NCBI RefSeq assembly: GCF_000421645.1
Contig: NZ_ATXK01000002.1
Location: 248,001 to 312,000 of the forward strand
Reading direction: 5' to 3'
Source: Aurantimonas coralicida DSM 14790
GTDB taxonomy: Bacteria; Pseudomonadota; Alphaproteobacteria; Rhizobiales; Rhizobiaceae
Length of the DNA stretch: 64,000 nucleotides
The stretch's first letter is position 1; the number at the start of each line of letters is the position of its first letter. The translations under genes were made by a program, and so were the position numbers. This document shows, in pieces, positions 1 to 11,556 of the stretch. The notes beneath the pieces are model-generated. The model ran no database searches and was not told the DNA's origin. It was given only the letters and a program-made list of their open reading frames with translations.

Positions 1-534
1 GTCGTCGGTGAACAGGGTCGCCTGCAGGATGTCGAAGGTCAGCAGCGTCATCTCGTGGCTGCCGTCCACCATGCCGCCGGCCCGCGCGGCGAGCCCGTCG
101 GCGAAGCGTTCCGACCGGTCCTGCATGGTTTCGGAGAAGCCGGCCGTGTGGCGCGGCGTGAACACCGGCGCGATGGCCTTGCGGGTGCGGCGCCACAGGG
201 CGCCCTCGGCGGTCAGCAGCCCGTCGCGCAGGAGCGGCCGCAGAATGCGCTGGCGCAGCGGCTGCATGACGTAGTTTTTCGCGTTCTCCACCAGACAGTG
301 CCGGACGCCGGCCGGATCGTTGATGACGATGTTCGGCACGCCCAGCCACTTGCCGACGATATAGGGCTCCTTGAACGCTCGCGTGCCCCAGATCTCGATG
401 GGATTGCGCGAGGCCGTCGTCAGGAAGCCGAAGAAGCCGAGCGGCGTCGCGTTGGGCACCGGGGCCGGGGCGCGGAACGGCCGCACGGGCGTGGCGGACG
501 CGGCCTGGGCTGGAGCGGTCAGTGTATCGGACAT
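1..534 (-). CDS. Cytochrome P450, N-terminal part (cut by window edge)
   Basis: The reading frame starts at ATG 534 and runs without a stop to base 1, giving the first 178 residues. The N-terminal part has the beta-1 region of a soluble bacterial P450 and a C-helix motif WRRTRK (WxxxR), which in this family contacts the haem propionate. The I-helix and the haem-binding cysteine loop would lie beyond the left edge and cannot be checked. There is no membrane anchor, so a soluble class I enzyme that needs separate ferredoxin partners is likely. The substrate cannot be told. It follows a thioesterase gene on the same strand, 141 bases downstream of it. Confidence 0.8.
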   Translation of the reverse strand, partial: MSDTLTAPAQAASATPVRPFRAPAPVPNATPLGFFGFLTTASRNPIEIWGTRAFKEPYIVGKWLGVPNIVINDPAGVRHCLVENAKNYVMQPLRQRILRPLLRDGLLTAEGALWRRTRKAIAPVFTPRHTAGFSETMQDRSERFADGLAARAGGMVDGSHEMTLLTFDILQATLFTDD

Positions 535-675
535 GAAATGCGACTCGCCGCAGGAGAGGAACCGCGATTCCATATGGGTGGCGAGGATTGCCGCGTCGAG
601 CGGCGCAATCGTCGCGGGTGGCGTCGGGCGCCGTTGCCCTGCCACCGGCGGCTGCCGGCAAGGCAGGGCGTCCGG

Positions 676-1113
676 TCAGGCCTCGGCGGGGCTCGACCGG
701 ACATGGGCCGCGAGCCGGCCGCGCATGTCGTCGGGCAGCGGCGTCGAGCGGCGGGTGGTCTCGTCCATCAGGACGATCACCGCGGCGGCGCTGGCGCACA
801 GGACGCCATTCTGGAACACGGCCTGGCGCAGGCGGATCGAGCTGTTGCCCAGGCCCTCGACCGCCGTGCCGATCTCCACCTCGCCCGGCCAGTTCATCTC
901 GCGCCGGAAGTCGATGGTGATCTGCGCCAGGACGAAGGCGGTTCCGGCCGGTGGCGGCGCCTCGCCGGCATGCAGCACTTCCACCCGGCCGGTCTCGAAG
1001 AAGGTCGCATAGACGGCGTTGTTCACATGGCCCTGACGGTCGGTGTCGCCGTAGCGCAGCTTGTCGCGGGTCCAGAACGGGAAGTCGTCCCGAGTCGGGT
1101 CGTTGGAAGGCAT
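676..1113 (-). CDS. Acyl-CoA thioesterase, YbgC/4HBT hot-dog family
   Basis: A 145-residue hot-dog fold protein predicted to hydrolyse acyl-CoA thioesters in the cytoplasm. Near the N-terminus it has the family signature RYGDTDRQGHVNN, in which the aspartate is the usual catalytic residue of 4-hydroxybenzoyl-CoA thioesterase-like enzymes. I chose ATG 1113 because a GAGAG ribosome binding site precedes it and the upstream extension to 1245 has no family similarity. It is divergent from gyrB and lies upstream of the P450 gene on the same strand. The natural acyl group is unknown. Confidence 0.85.
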   Translation of the reverse strand: MPSNDPTRDDFPFWTRDKLRYGDTDRQGHVNNAVYATFFETGRVEVLHAGEAPPPAGTAFVLAQITIDFRREMNWPGEVEIGTAVEGLGNSSIRLRQAVFQNGVLCASAAAVIVLMDETTRRSTPLPDDMRGRLAAHVRSSPAEA

Positions 1114-1261
1114 GGATCGGTCTCTCACGGCGAAAATTGCAGCGGAAGCGGAGGCGCGGCACGGGTCGCGCGGCCGGCCAGGCGTTGCGTTCGCGCCGCA
1201 TTCCGGCCCGCTGCTGGGGGTAGGGCCGGCAGGCGCTTTCGTCAATGAAGGAGAGACCCTA

Positions 1262-3762
<2,501 letters not shown>

Positions 3763-3771
3763 GGGTCCGCG

Positions 3772-3790
3772 GACCGGTGTTGCACCGGTC
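3772..3790 (+). terminator. Hairpin just after gyrB
   Basis: GACCGGTG and CACCGGTC form a perfect 8-bp stem with a 3-base loop, ten bases after the gyrB stop. A second palindrome, GGTCCGCGGACC (3764-3775), overlaps its left arm and could compete. There is no T-run, so this may stabilise the gyrB 3' end rather than terminate by itself. Confidence 0.4.
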
Positions 3791-3932
3791 GCGTTTCGCG
3801 TCTGATGGTTTCCATGGAACAGACCGCTTGGCGGGGTGGGCGTCCGTTTGTCGGATGCGCCCGCCTTGCCGGGCCGGTTGAGCGCGTCGTCGGCGACCCT
3901 ACATCCCTTGTACAACAACAGGATGTCGTCCG

Positions 3933-4409
3933 ATGAGTGTCGCTTTCGTCAAGGAACCCAATGACGACCAGGTCGAGGTGCTGCCGGATCGCGATCTGGG
4001 CACCGAGCCCAATCTCGTCACGCCGCGCGGGCTGTCGCTGATCGATGCCGAGGTCGCCGCGCTGAACGAGCGCAAGGAGGCGGCGCGGCAGGCCGACGAC
4101 AAGATCGCCATCGCGAACATCAATCGCGATCTGCGCTACTGGAATGCCCGGCGGGCGACCGCCGAGTTGATCCGGCCGCGCGACACCGGCGGCACCGCCC
4201 AGTTCGGCAGCGTCGTGTCGATCGAGCGCGAGGATGGCCGCACCCAGCAATTCACCATTGTCGGGATCGACGAGGCCGATCCGTCCGCCGGGCTGATCTC
4301 CTATCTGTCGCCGCTGGCCCGCAGCCTGATCGGCCGGACCGTCGGTGACGTCGTGCGCGCCGGCACGGCCGATGCCGAGATCGTGGCGATTTCCGAGGAA
4401 GCCGCCTGA
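3933..4409 (+). CDS. GreA/GreB-family transcript cleavage factor-like protein
   Basis: A 158-residue protein that starts MSVAFVKE and has a VTPRG block, like the GreB-type proteins of alphaproteobacteria. A coiled-coil-like stretch (about 35-85) is followed by an FKBP-like C-terminal domain with the pattern FGSVVSIE...IVGIDEADP...SYLSPLARSLIG...GDVV. Canonical Gre factors carry an acidic GDxSEN tip on the coiled coil that enters the RNA polymerase secondary channel and holds magnesium; that motif is not visible here. It may therefore regulate polymerase without stimulating cleavage. It stands alone after gyrB, with an AGGAT ribosome binding site. Confidence 0.8.
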   Translation: MSVAFVKEPNDDQVEVLPDRDLGTEPNLVTPRGLSLIDAEVAALNERKEAARQADDKIAIANINRDLRYWNARRATAELIRPRDTGGTAQFGSVVSIEREDGRTQQFTIVGIDEADPSAGLISYLSPLARSLIGRTVGDVVRAGTADAEIVAISEEAA

Positions 4410-4556
4410 GCCGCATCCCGGTCGGCTGAGGCTGCGGGCCGGGATCGTTAACGAATCCTTTCCGCCGCCGTGCCGCCACGGCATGGCTGCCTTGCATCGC
4501 GCGGCATTGCTGCATTGCGGCAAAGCTTCCATCTAAGGGCGGAAAGGAGACCGATC

Positions 4557-4715
4557 ATGAACATCACCGACAAGATCCGCGGCGCCTTCCGCCGCAACCG
4601 CGAGCAGGAGCGGGTTCGGGCCTATCTGGACCAGTCCGTGTCCATGTCCGACCTGGAGCGCCGTCTCCGCGAGGTCGACCAGGGCCGTTTCTCGGCACGT
4701 AGCTACCCCTTCTGA
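4557..4715 (+). CDS. DUF3563 mini-protein
   Basis: A 52-residue basic protein preceded by a strong GGAAAGGAGA ribosome binding site. It has the DUF3563 pattern: a central [20 protein letters not shown] segment and a C-terminal aromatic end (SYPF). Small proteins of this family are common in proteobacteria and have no established function; several are expressed under stress. It is predicted to be a cytoplasmic, mostly helical protein with no signal peptide. A hairpin follows immediately after the stop. Confidence 0.75.
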   Translation: MNITDKIRGAFRRNREQERVRAYLDQSVSMSDLERRLREVDQGRFSARSYPF

Positions 4716-4721
4716 CAGGGC

Positions 4722-4739
4722 GCGGGAGGCTTCTCCCGC
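4722..4739 (+). terminator. Hairpin after the DUF3563 gene
   Basis: GCGGGAG and CTCCCGC form a perfect 7-bp stem with a 4-base loop, six bases after the stop codon. No T-run follows. It is the first of three consecutive perfect hairpins in this gap. Confidence 0.45.
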
Positions 4740-4752
4740 CTCGATCTGCCCG

Positions 4753-4771
4753 GCGCAGGCACGGCCTGCGC
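4753..4771. repeat. Perfect 8-bp inverted repeat
   Basis: GCGCAGGC and GCCTGCGC are separated by ACG. It is the second of three hairpins between the DUF3563 gene and the ABC transporter; no protein is predicted here. Confidence 0.6.
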
Positions 4772-4789
4772 GCGACGGGCCGGATTCAC

Positions 4790-4838
4790 CGCCCGCAAAC
4801 GACGCGCCAGCTTCCCGCTGCCCCGTCGTTTGCGGGCG
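4790..4838. repeat. Perfect 15-bp inverted repeat with 19-base loop
   Basis: Arms 4790-4804 and 4824-4838 are exact reverse complements (CGCCCGCAAACGACG and its complement). This is the longest perfect stem seen in the window. It could be a terminator, a processing site or part of a structured RNA leader of the ABC operon, which starts 140 bases downstream. Confidence 0.6.
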
Positions 4839-4978
4839 TTCTCGTCTGCGGGTATGCCGGTTGACGATCCGTCCGTCCGACTGCCTCTGGCCAAAGCTGG
4901 CCGAACGGCTATGTCGGGTGGAAATGCCCGGCGACATTCGCTCGCTCCGGCCGTCTCCTGCAGCGGTAGCATCTCTCC

Positions 4979-5905
4979 ATGGCACCGATCCTCTCCGTCC
5001 AGAACGTCTCGAAGACCTATGCGGGCGGCTTCCAGGCGCTGAAGAACATCGACCTGTCCATCGACAAGGGCGAGATCTTCGCGCTGCTCGGCCCCAACGG
5101 CGCCGGCAAGACGACGCTGATTTCGATCATCTGCGGCATTGCCGGCCTGACCGAGGGCTCGATCTCGGTCGGCGGCCACGACATCGACCGCGACTTCCGC
5201 GCCGCCCGCTCGATGATCGGCCTGGTCCCGCAGGAGCTGACCACCGACGCCTTCGAGAGCGTCTGGGCGACCGTCTCCTTCTCGCGCGGGCTGTTCGGCA
5301 AGAAGCGCAATCCGGCCCATATCGAGAAGGTGCTGCGCGACCTGTCGCTGTGGGACAAGCGCGACAGCAAGATCATGACCCTGTCGGGCGGCATGAAGCG
5401 CCGCGTCCTGATCGCCAAGGCGCTGTCGCACGAGCCGGAGGTGCTGTTCCTCGACGAGCCGACGGCCGGCGTCGATGTCGGCCTGCGCCGCGAGATGTGG
5501 GAAGTCGTGCGCAAGCTGCGCGAATCCGGCGTCACCATCATCCTGACCACCCACTATATCGAGGAAGCCGAGATGATGGCCGACCGTATCGGCGTCATCT
5601 CGCGCGGCGAGCTGATCCTGGTCGAGGACAAGGCCGAGCTGATGCGCAAGCTCGGCCACAAGGAACTGACCCTGCATCTGCAGGAGCCGATCCAGCGCCT
5701 GCCGGACGGGCTCGACGACTACGACATCACGCTGGCGCCGGACGGGGAGAGCCTGACCTACAGCTACGACACCACGGCCGAGCGCACCGGCATCGCCACG
5801 CTGATGAGCCGCCTGTCGGACGCCGGCATCCGCTTCCGCGACCTGTCGACCAAACAGTCCACGCTGGAGGAAATCTTCGTGAACCTGGTGAGGGACGAGG
5901 CATGA
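4979..5905 (+). CDS. ABC-2 type exporter, ATP-binding protein
   Basis: A 308-residue ATPase subunit of an ABC-2 exporter on the inner face of the membrane. Walker A is GPNGAGKTT (about residue 37), the signature is LSGGMKRR (about 137), Walker B is [12 protein letters not shown], and the H-loop histidine is in [11 protein letters not shown]-terminal extension of about 90 residues is typical of the CcmA/YadG group. Its stop codon overlaps the next start in ATGA, so the two genes are translationally coupled. The YadG/YadH-type pair has no well-established substrate. Confidence 0.92.
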   Translation: MAPILSVQNVSKTYAGGFQALKNIDLSIDKGEIFALLGPNGAGKTTLISIICGIAGLTEGSISVGGHDIDRDFRAARSMIGLVPQELTTDAFESVWATVSFSRGLFGKKRNPAHIEKVLRDLSLWDKRDSKIMTLSGGMKRRVLIAKALSHEPEVLFLDEPTAGVDVGLRREMWEVVRKLRESGVTIILTTHYIEEAEMMADRIGVISRGELILVEDKAELMRKLGHKELTLHLQEPIQRLPDGLDDYDITLAPDGESLTYSYDTTAERTGIATLMSRLSDAGIRFRDLSTKQSTLEEIFVNLVRDEA

Positions 5906-6663
5906 ATTTCGCTGCGGTCCGCGCAATCTACAAGTTCGAGATGGCCCGCACCTGGCGGACCATCATGCAGAGCGTGATCTCGCCGGTCATCTCGACCTCG
6001 CTCTATTTCGTCGTCTTCGGCGCGGCCATCGGCTCGCGTATCGAGGAGATCGACGGCGTCTCCTACGGCGCCTTCATCGTGCCCGGCCTGATCATGCTGT
6101 CGCTGTTGCAGCAGAGCCTGACCAATGCCGCCTTCGGCATCTATTTCCCCAAATTCGTAGGCACGATCTACGAGATCCTGTCGGCGCCGATCTCGGCCTT
6201 CGAGATCGTGCTCGGCTATGTCGGCGCGGCGGCCACCAAATCGGCCATGCTCGGCCTGATCATCCTCGCCACCGCCTGGTTCTTCGTCGATCTGCGGATC
6301 GAGCATCCGATCTGGATGCTCTCCTTCCTCGTCCTGACGGCGATCACCTTCTCGCTGTTCGGCTTCATCATCGGCATCTGGGCCGACGGCTTCGAGAAAC
6401 TGCAGCTCGTGCCGCTGCTGATCATCACCCCACTGGCCTTTCTGGGAGGCAGCTTCTATTCCATCAAGATGCTGCCGGAGTTCTGGCAGGACGTCAGCCT
6501 GGTCAATCCGGTCGTCTATCTGATCAGCGGCTTTCGCTGGGCCTTCTACGGCACGTCGGACGTGTCGATCGGGGTGAGCCTTGCCATGACGCTGGTCTTT
6601 CTGGTGGCCAGCCTGCTGGTCATCGGCTGGATCTTCCGCACCGGCTGGCGGCTGAAGAGCTGA
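5902..6663 (+). CDS. ABC-2 type exporter, permease
   Basis: A 253-residue integral membrane protein with about six hydrophobic segments and the ABC-2 membrane family pattern. Visible features are the N-terminal amphipathic stretch [17 protein letters not shown] and the late [16 protein letters not shown]...[16 protein letters not shown] block, which is characteristic of YadH-like permeases. ATG 5902 overlaps the stop of the ATPase gene by four bases. Together they should form a half-transporter dimer exporting an unidentified lipid, polysaccharide or drug. Confidence 0.92.
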   Translation: MNFAAVRAIYKFEMARTWRTIMQSVISPVISTSLYFVVFGAAIGSRIEEIDGVSYGAFIVPGLIMLSLLQQSLTNAAFGIYFPKFVGTIYEILSAPISAFEIVLGYVGAAATKSAMLGLIILATAWFFVDLRIEHPIWMLSFLVLTAITFSLFGFIIGIWADGFEKLQLVPLLIITPLAFLGGSFYSIKMLPEFWQDVSLVNPVVYLISGFRWAFYGTSDVSIGVSLAMTLVFLVASLLVIGWIFRTGWRLKS

Positions 6664-6750
6664 CACGCGCGGCGACCGCCGCGAAACGCAATTCGACGGA
6701 CCGTCCGGCGTGGCGCATCGCCCGAGGCGGGGGAAGACAGGAGAAGTCAG

Positions 6751-8175
6751 ATGGTTGATCGGCCGGCCGATATCGGGGTCTATGGTCTCGGGACGATGGG
6801 CGCCAATCTCGCGCTCAACATCGCCGAGAAGGGCTTCAGGGTGGCGGTCTTCAACCGCACCGTCGAGAAGGGCTTTGCCCTGCGCGACGACAATCCGGGC
6901 ATCGGCGACAATGTCGTGCCGGCCTCCACGCTGAAGGAATTCGTCGCCTCGCTGAAGAGCCCGCGGCTGGTGCTGTTCATGGTCCCGGCCGGCAAGATCG
7001 TCGATGACGAGATGGCCGAGGTGGCGCCGCTGCTGTCGCCCGGCGACGTAATGATCGACGCCGGCAATGCCGATTTCAACGACACGGTTCGCCGCTCCAG
7101 GGACGTCGAGGGCACCGGCCTCAACTTCGTCGGCATGGGCGTATCGGGCGGCGAGCTCGGTGCGCGCCACGGCCCCTCGATCATGGTCGGCGGCGCCAAG
7201 GACACCTATCCGCAGCTCGAGCCGATCCTGACCAAGATCGCGGCGAAATACGAGGGCGCGCCCTGCGTCGCCTGGCTCGGCCCGGACGGAGCCGGCCATT
7301 TCGTCAAGACCATCCACAACGGCATCGAATATGCCGACATGCAGATGATCGCCGAGATCTACGGCATCATGCGCGACGGCATGGGGATGCAGGCGGACGC
7401 CATGGCGGCGATCTTCGCCGAGTGGAACAAGGGCGGCCTGTCCTCCTATCTGATCGAGATCACCGCGGTGAATCTCGCCGAGAAGGACCCGGAGACGGGC
7501 AAGCCGCTGGTCGACCTGATCGTCGACGAGGCCGGCCAGAAGGGCACCGGCCGCTGGGCGGTCATCGAGGCGCAGAAGCTGGGCGTCGGCGCCACCACCA
7601 TCGAGGCCGCGGTCTCGGCGCGTGGCGTCTCCTCGCGCCGCTCCGAGCGGGCCGAGGCGAGCCGTCTCTATGCCGGCATCGCCACCGAGGCGGCGGATTT
7701 CTCCGGCGAGGCCGCCGGCATCGCCGAGCTGGAGCAGGCGCTGGAGACCGCCAAGATCATCGCCTACGCCCAGGGCTATGCCACCATGGCCTCGGCTTCG
7801 GAGGAGTTCGGCTGGAACCTGCCGCTCGGCACCATCGCCGAGATTTGGCGCGCCGGCTGCATCATCCGCTCGCAGTTCCTCGACGACATCGCCGGCGCCT
7901 ACGAGACCGGCGGCGTGGTCAATTTGTTGCAGTCGCCGGCCTTCATCGGCCGGGTCGAGGCGGGGCAGACGGCGCTGCGCAAGGTCGTCGCCAAGGCGTC
8001 CATGGCCGGCATCCCGGTGCCGGCGCTGTCGGCGGCGCTCGCCTATTTCGACGATTATCGCCGGGCGCGCGGCACCACCAATCTGACCCAGGCGCAGCGC
8101 GACCTGTTCGGGGCCCACACCTTCCACCGGCTCGACCGCGACGGTGTCTTCCACCATCGCTGGCCGGCGGTCTGA
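6751..8175 (+). CDS. gnd: 6-phosphogluconate dehydrogenase, decarboxylating
   Basis: A 474-residue cytoplasmic enzyme of the oxidative pentose phosphate pathway that converts 6-phosphogluconate to ribulose 5-phosphate, CO2 and NADPH. The Rossmann start is GLGTMGANLALN (about residue 10). The substrate-binding and catalytic block HFVKTIHNGIEYADMQ holds the catalytic lysine, and KGTGRWAVIEA is the family signature. Full length is normal for the long form of the enzyme. The ribosome binding site GGAGAAG precedes ATG 6751. It converges on arsB, with six bases between the two stop codons. Confidence 0.95.
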   Translation: MVDRPADIGVYGLGTMGANLALNIAEKGFRVAVFNRTVEKGFALRDDNPGIGDNVVPASTLKEFVASLKSPRLVLFMVPAGKIVDDEMAEVAPLLSPGDVMIDAGNADFNDTVRRSRDVEGTGLNFVGMGVSGGELGARHGPSIMVGGAKDTYPQLEPILTKIAAKYEGAPCVAWLGPDGAGHFVKTIHNGIEYADMQMIAEIYGIMRDGMGMQADAMAAIFAEWNKGGLSSYLIEITAVNLAEKDPETGKPLVDLIVDEAGQKGTGRWAVIEAQKLGVGATTIEAAVSARGVSSRRSERAEASRLYAGIATEAADFSGEAAGIAELEQALETAKIIAYAQGYATMASASEEFGWNLPLGTIAEIWRAGCIIRSQFLDDIAGAYETGGVVNLLQSPAFIGRVEAGQTALRKVVAKASMAGIPVPALSAALAYFDDYRRARGTTNLTQAQRDLFGAHTFHRLDRDGVFHHRWPAV

Positions 8176-8181
8176 TCCGGC

Positions 8182-9489
8182 CTAGCTGCCGTTCACCAGA
8201 GGCAGCCAGACGACCAGCGCGAGAAGCGTCGCCAGGAGCACTGGCGGCGTGATGACCAGCCCGACCTTCATGTACTGGCCCCAGGTGATGCGATGTCCCT
8301 TGGTGGCCAGGACATGCAGCCAGAGCAGCGTGGCGAGGCTGCCGATCGGGGTGAATTTCGGCCCGAGATCGTTGCCGATGACGTTGGCGTAGATCATCAG
8401 CTCCTGGGTCAGCGGCGCGACGTCCGCCCGGTCGATGGCCAGCGCCCCGACCAGCGTCGCCGGCATGTTGTTCATCACCGAGGCGAGGATGGCGGCGGCA
8501 AAGCCGCTGCCGACGGTCGCCACGAGATTGCCCTGCTGGCCGAGCCAGACCAGGAGGCCGGCGGCCAGATCCGTCAGGCCGGCATTGCCGAGGCCGTAGA
8601 CCACCAGATACATGCCGACCGAGAACAGGACGATCTGCCAGGGCGCATTGCGCAGGACCCGGCCGATCGGCACCACCGCCGCGCCCTTGCCGATCCAGCG
8701 GCCGGCGATGGCCAGCAGCAGCAAGGCCGCGGCGCCGGTGACGAAGGCGATCGGCACGTCGAACGGGCCGGTGACGAAATAGGCGACCAGCAGGAGGCCG
8801 AGCAGCGGGAAGGCGGCGCGGAACACCAGCGGGTCGCGGATCGCCGAACGCGGCGCTTCCAGTTCCTCCACCGGATAGGCCGCCGGGATCGCCCGGCCGT
8901 AATAGACCCACAGCACCGCCAGCGTCGCCGCCAGCGCGACGAGGTCGACCGGCACCATGACCAGCGCGTAGCGGTTGAAGCTGATGTCGAAATAATTCGC
9001 CGAGACGATGTTCACGAGATTGGAGATGACCAGCGGCAGGCTGGTCGTGTCGGCGACGAAGCCGGTGGCGACGATGAAGGCCAGCGCCGCCTCGGGCCGG
9101 AAGTCGAGCCGCAGGAGGATCGCCAGCACGATCGGCGTCAGAAGCAGCGCCGCGCCGTCATTGGCGAAGAAGGCCGCGATCACCGCGCCGAGCAGCACGA
9201 CGAGCGGGAACAGCCGCCGTCCGTTGCCGCCGCCCCAGCGCGCTACATGCAACGCCGCCCAGTGGAAGAAGCCCGCCTCGTCGAGGATCAGCGAGATGAC
9301 GATCAGCCCGACAAAGGTGAAGGTCGCGTCCCAGACGATATCCCAGACGACGCCGAGATCGGTGAAATCGACCACCCCGACGGCCATTGCCACCGCCGCG
9401 CCGCCCAGCGCGCTCCAGCCGATGCCAAGGCCCTTCGGCTGCCAGATGACGAGGATCAGGGTGGCGAGGAAGATCGCGAAGGCGAGCAT
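8182..9489 (-). CDS. arsB: Arsenite efflux membrane protein ArsB
   Basis: A 435-residue polytopic inner-membrane protein with about twelve hydrophobic segments, matching the ArsB/NhaD ion-transporter fold. Supporting motifs include FFANDGAALLLTPI and SLPLVISNLVNIVSANYF. It exports arsenite, and often antimonite, using the proton gradient; no arsA ATPase gene is present, so it should work as a secondary carrier. It is the last gene of the ars operon, 31 bases after arsH. Confidence 0.9.
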   Translation of the reverse strand: MLAFAIFLATLILVIWQPKGLGIGWSALGGAAVAMAVGVVDFTDLGVVWDIVWDATFTFVGLIVISLILDEAGFFHWAALHVARWGGGNGRRLFPLVVLLGAVIAAFFANDGAALLLTPIVLAILLRLDFRPEAALAFIVATGFVADTTSLPLVISNLVNIVSANYFDISFNRYALVMVPVDLVALAATLAVLWVYYGRAIPAAYPVEELEAPRSAIRDPLVFRAAFPLLGLLLVAYFVTGPFDVPIAFVTGAAALLLLAIAGRWIGKGAAVVPIGRVLRNAPWQIVLFSVGMYLVVYGLGNAGLTDLAAGLLVWLGQQGNLVATVGSGFAAAILASVMNNMPATLVGALAIDRADVAPLTQELMIYANVIGNDLGPKFTPIGSLATLLWLHVLATKGHRITWGQYMKVGLVITPPVLLATLLALVVWLPLVNGS

Positions 9490-9520
9490 GGCAATGTCCG
9501 GGACGGGGAGGCAAGAAAGC

Positions 9521-10252
9521 TCAGATCGAGCGCTGGTTGACCCTGAGGGAGACGGCTTCCGCGCTCTCCACGCGCTCGGAATAGCGATCGGTCAGATAGT
9601 CCGACCGGCCGCGCACGAGATGGGTGAACTTCACCAGCTCCTCGCAGACATCGACGATGCGGTTGTAATAGGCGGACGGCTTCATCCGCCCGGCCTCGTC
9701 GAATTCGTTGAAGGCCTTGGCCACCGACGACTGGTTGGGGATGGTGACCATGCGCATCCAGCGGCCGAGAATGCGCATCTGGTTGACGGCGTTGAAGGAT
9801 TGCGAGCCGCCGGACACCTGCATGACCGCCAGCGTCTTGCCCTGGGTCGGCCGCACGCCGCCGAGCGACAGCGGCAGCCAGTCGATCTGCGCCTTCATGA
9901 TCGCCGTCATCGCGCCGTGGCGCTCCGGGCTGACCCAGACCATGCCCTCGGCCCACATGGTGAGATCGCGCAGCTCCTTCACCTTCGGATGGGAGGGCTC
10001 GGCACCGTCGGGCAGCGGCAGGTCGCGCGGATCGAAGGTCTTCACCTCGCAGCCGAACCAGCGCAGCAGCCGGCCTGCTTCCTCCGAGGCGAGGCGCGAA
10101 TAGGAGCGTTCGCGGATCGAGCCGTAGAGGACCAGGATCCGCGGCGCATGGGCCGGACCGTCCGACCCGGCCAGCGCCGCGACATCGGGCCGTTCCAGCT
10201 GGTCGGCGGCGATGTTCGGCAGGTCGAACGGCGTTGCAGGCTCATCCGTCAT
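9521..10252 (-). CDS. arsH: ArsH, NADPH-dependent FMN reductase / organoarsenical oxidase
   Basis: A 243-residue flavodoxin-like enzyme with the ArsH signature [20 protein letters not shown] near residue 45, an acidic N-terminal extension and [22 protein letters not shown]. Known ArsH proteins use NADPH and FMN to oxidise trivalent methyl- and aryl-arsenicals to less toxic pentavalent forms. Its start overlaps the end of arsC by 11 bases, so the genes are coupled. ArsH presence suggests protection against methylated arsenic as well as inorganic arsenic. Confidence 0.93.
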   Translation of the reverse strand: MTDEPATPFDLPNIAADQLERPDVAALAGSDGPAHAPRILVLYGSIRERSYSRLASEEAGRLLRWFGCEVKTFDPRDLPLPDGAEPSHPKVKELRDLTMWAEGMVWVSPERHGAMTAIMKAQIDWLPLSLGGVRPTQGKTLAVMQVSGGSQSFNAVNQMRILGRWMRMVTIPNQSSVAKAFNEFDEAGRMKPSAYYNRIVDVCEELVKFTHLVRGRSDYLTDRYSERVESAEAVSLRVNQRSI

Positions 10253-10667
10253 GGTAGTGTTCGCTTCCTTCGATCACCACTTCGCCATCCTCCTTGGTGA
10301 ACAGGCCGATCTCGGGATCCGGCAGGATCTCCAGCACGGTCTCCGACGGACGGCACAGCCGGGCGCCCTTGTCGGTCACCACGATCGGGCGGTTGATCAG
10401 GATCGGGTGCTGCATCATCGCGGCGAGGATCTCCTCGTCCGACAGCTTCGGATCATCGAGGCCGAGCTCGGCATAGGGCGTGCCCTTTTCGCGCAGCAGG
10501 TCGCGCGGCTTCATCTGCATCATGTTGAGAAGCTCGATCAGCGTCTCGCGGCTGGGCGGGTTCCTCAGATATTCGATGACCTGCGGCTCCTCGCCGGACT
10601 GGCGGATCATGGCGAGGGTGTTGCGCGAAGTGCCGCAGTCGGGGTTGTGATAGATCGTGACGGTCAT
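10242..10667 (-). CDS. arsC: Arsenate reductase, glutaredoxin-dependent type
   Basis: A 141-residue thioredoxin-fold reductase of the E. coli R773 ArsC/Spx-like family. The catalytic cysteine is in [12 protein letters not shown] near residue 12, and the downstream [15 protein letters not shown] block binds substrate. It reduces arsenate to arsenite with glutathione and glutaredoxin. The operon also encodes a second, structurally unrelated arsenate reductase directly upstream, with a four-base overlap. Confidence 0.93.
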   Translation of the reverse strand: MTVTIYHNPDCGTSRNTLAMIRQSGEEPQVIEYLRNPPSRETLIELLNMMQMKPRDLLREKGTPYAELGLDDPKLSDEEILAAMMQHPILINRPIVVTDKGARLCRPSETVLEILPDPEIGLFTKEDGEVVIEGSEHYHDG

Positions 10668-11203
10668 GGGGCCTCTGCTGGCTGGGGAGCGGTCGCCGTC
10701 GTCCCCTCCAACCGGCCAATGGCACGGATCTCGGCGGTCAGGCTGCTGCGCTCGAGCGTTTCAATCGGCAACGCCGTGAAGACGGCGATGCGATTGCGCA
10801 TGTAATGCAGCGCACGCAGAAAGGCAGCGCGCTGCCACATTCCGCCGCGTGTTTCCGCCGCCGGATCCTCGATGCCCCAATGCCCGGTCATCGGCTGGCC
10901 CGGCCAGACCGGGCAGGATTCGCCGGCCGCGTCGTCGCAGACGGTGAAGACGAAATCCATCTTCGGCGCGCCCGGCTCGGCGAACTCGTCCCAGGTCTTC
11001 GACCGCAGCCCCTCGGTCGGATAGCCATGCTCGGCCAGGAGCTCGAGGCTCATCGGGTGGACGTCGGGCCTGGGGAAGCTGCCCGCCGAAAAGGCGTTGA
11101 AGCGCCCGCCGCCCTCCTTGCGCAGGATGGCTTCGGCGAGGATCGAGCGGGCGGAATTGCCCGTACACAGGAACAGCACGTTGAACGGATCGGACCGGGT
11201 CAT
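10664..11203 (-). CDS. Arsenate reductase, low-molecular-weight phosphatase (thioredoxin-linked) type
   Basis: A 179-residue protein with the LMW phosphatase P-loop CTGNSARS (Cx5R) near residue 15 and the two later cysteines in VCDDAAGESCP that relay electrons in the S. aureus pI258-type ArsC. This family reduces arsenate using thioredoxin. ATG 11203 was chosen because GAGGAGG precedes it and because it forms an ATGA overlap with arsR. It has about 40 more residues at the C-terminus than the minimal family member; that tail has no recognisable motif. Confidence 0.88.
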   Translation of the reverse strand: MTRSDPFNVLFLCTGNSARSILAEAILRKEGGGRFNAFSAGSFPRPDVHPMSLELLAEHGYPTEGLRSKTWDEFAEPGAPKMDFVFTVCDDAAGESCPVWPGQPMTGHWGIEDPAAETRGGMWQRAAFLRALHYMRNRIAVFTALPIETLERSSLTAEIRAIGRLEGTTATAPQPAEAP

Positions 11204-11550
11204 CGGCAGGCCTCCTCTGTCCCGCAGGCGGGCACCAGCGCGGCAAGATCGCCGCAAAGCTCGGGCCGGCCGCCGCAGCAATCCTCGGTGAGGAAGCCCA
11301 GCAGGCCGCGCATCTCGTCGTAGCGGACGGCATAGAGGATGCGCCGTCCGTCCCGCCGCGAGCCGATCAGCCCGCCGCGCTCGAGGGCGGCGAGATGAAA
11401 GCTCATCCGGGTGGGGGCCGCGCCGAGACGCTCCGCGATCACGCCGGAGGGCAGTCCCTCGGGGCCGGCCTGCACGAGGGCGCGGAAGGCGGCGAGGCGG
11501 TCGGCATGGGCAAGGGCGGCGAGCGCCGCGACGGCTCTGTCTTCATCCAT
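11200..11550 (-). CDS. arsR: ArsR-family arsenite-responsive repressor
   Basis: A 116-residue winged-helix repressor that should bind the operator next to its start and release it when trivalent arsenic binds. The HTH is in SGVIAERLGAAPTRMSFHLAALERGGLI. The C-terminal segment carries DCCGGRPELCG, a vicinal cysteine pair plus a third cysteine. This resembles the type of arsenite site known in Acidithiobacillus ArsR rather than the CxC site in the DNA-binding helix of R773 ArsR. It is the first gene of the ars operon. Confidence 0.92.
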   Translation of the reverse strand: MDEDRAVAALAALAHADRLAAFRALVQAGPEGLPSGVIAERLGAAPTRMSFHLAALERGGLIGSRRDGRRILYAVRYDEMRGLLGFLTEDCCGGRPELCGDLAALVPACGTEEACR

Positions 11551-11556
11551 GCTGCA

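Noticed and set aside
5764-8157. A 797-codon minus-strand open frame across the ABC permease and gnd
   Set aside because: It spans two well-supported genes and reads as repetitive Asp/Gly/Arg-rich sequence, a shadow of coding DNA with GC-rich third positions.
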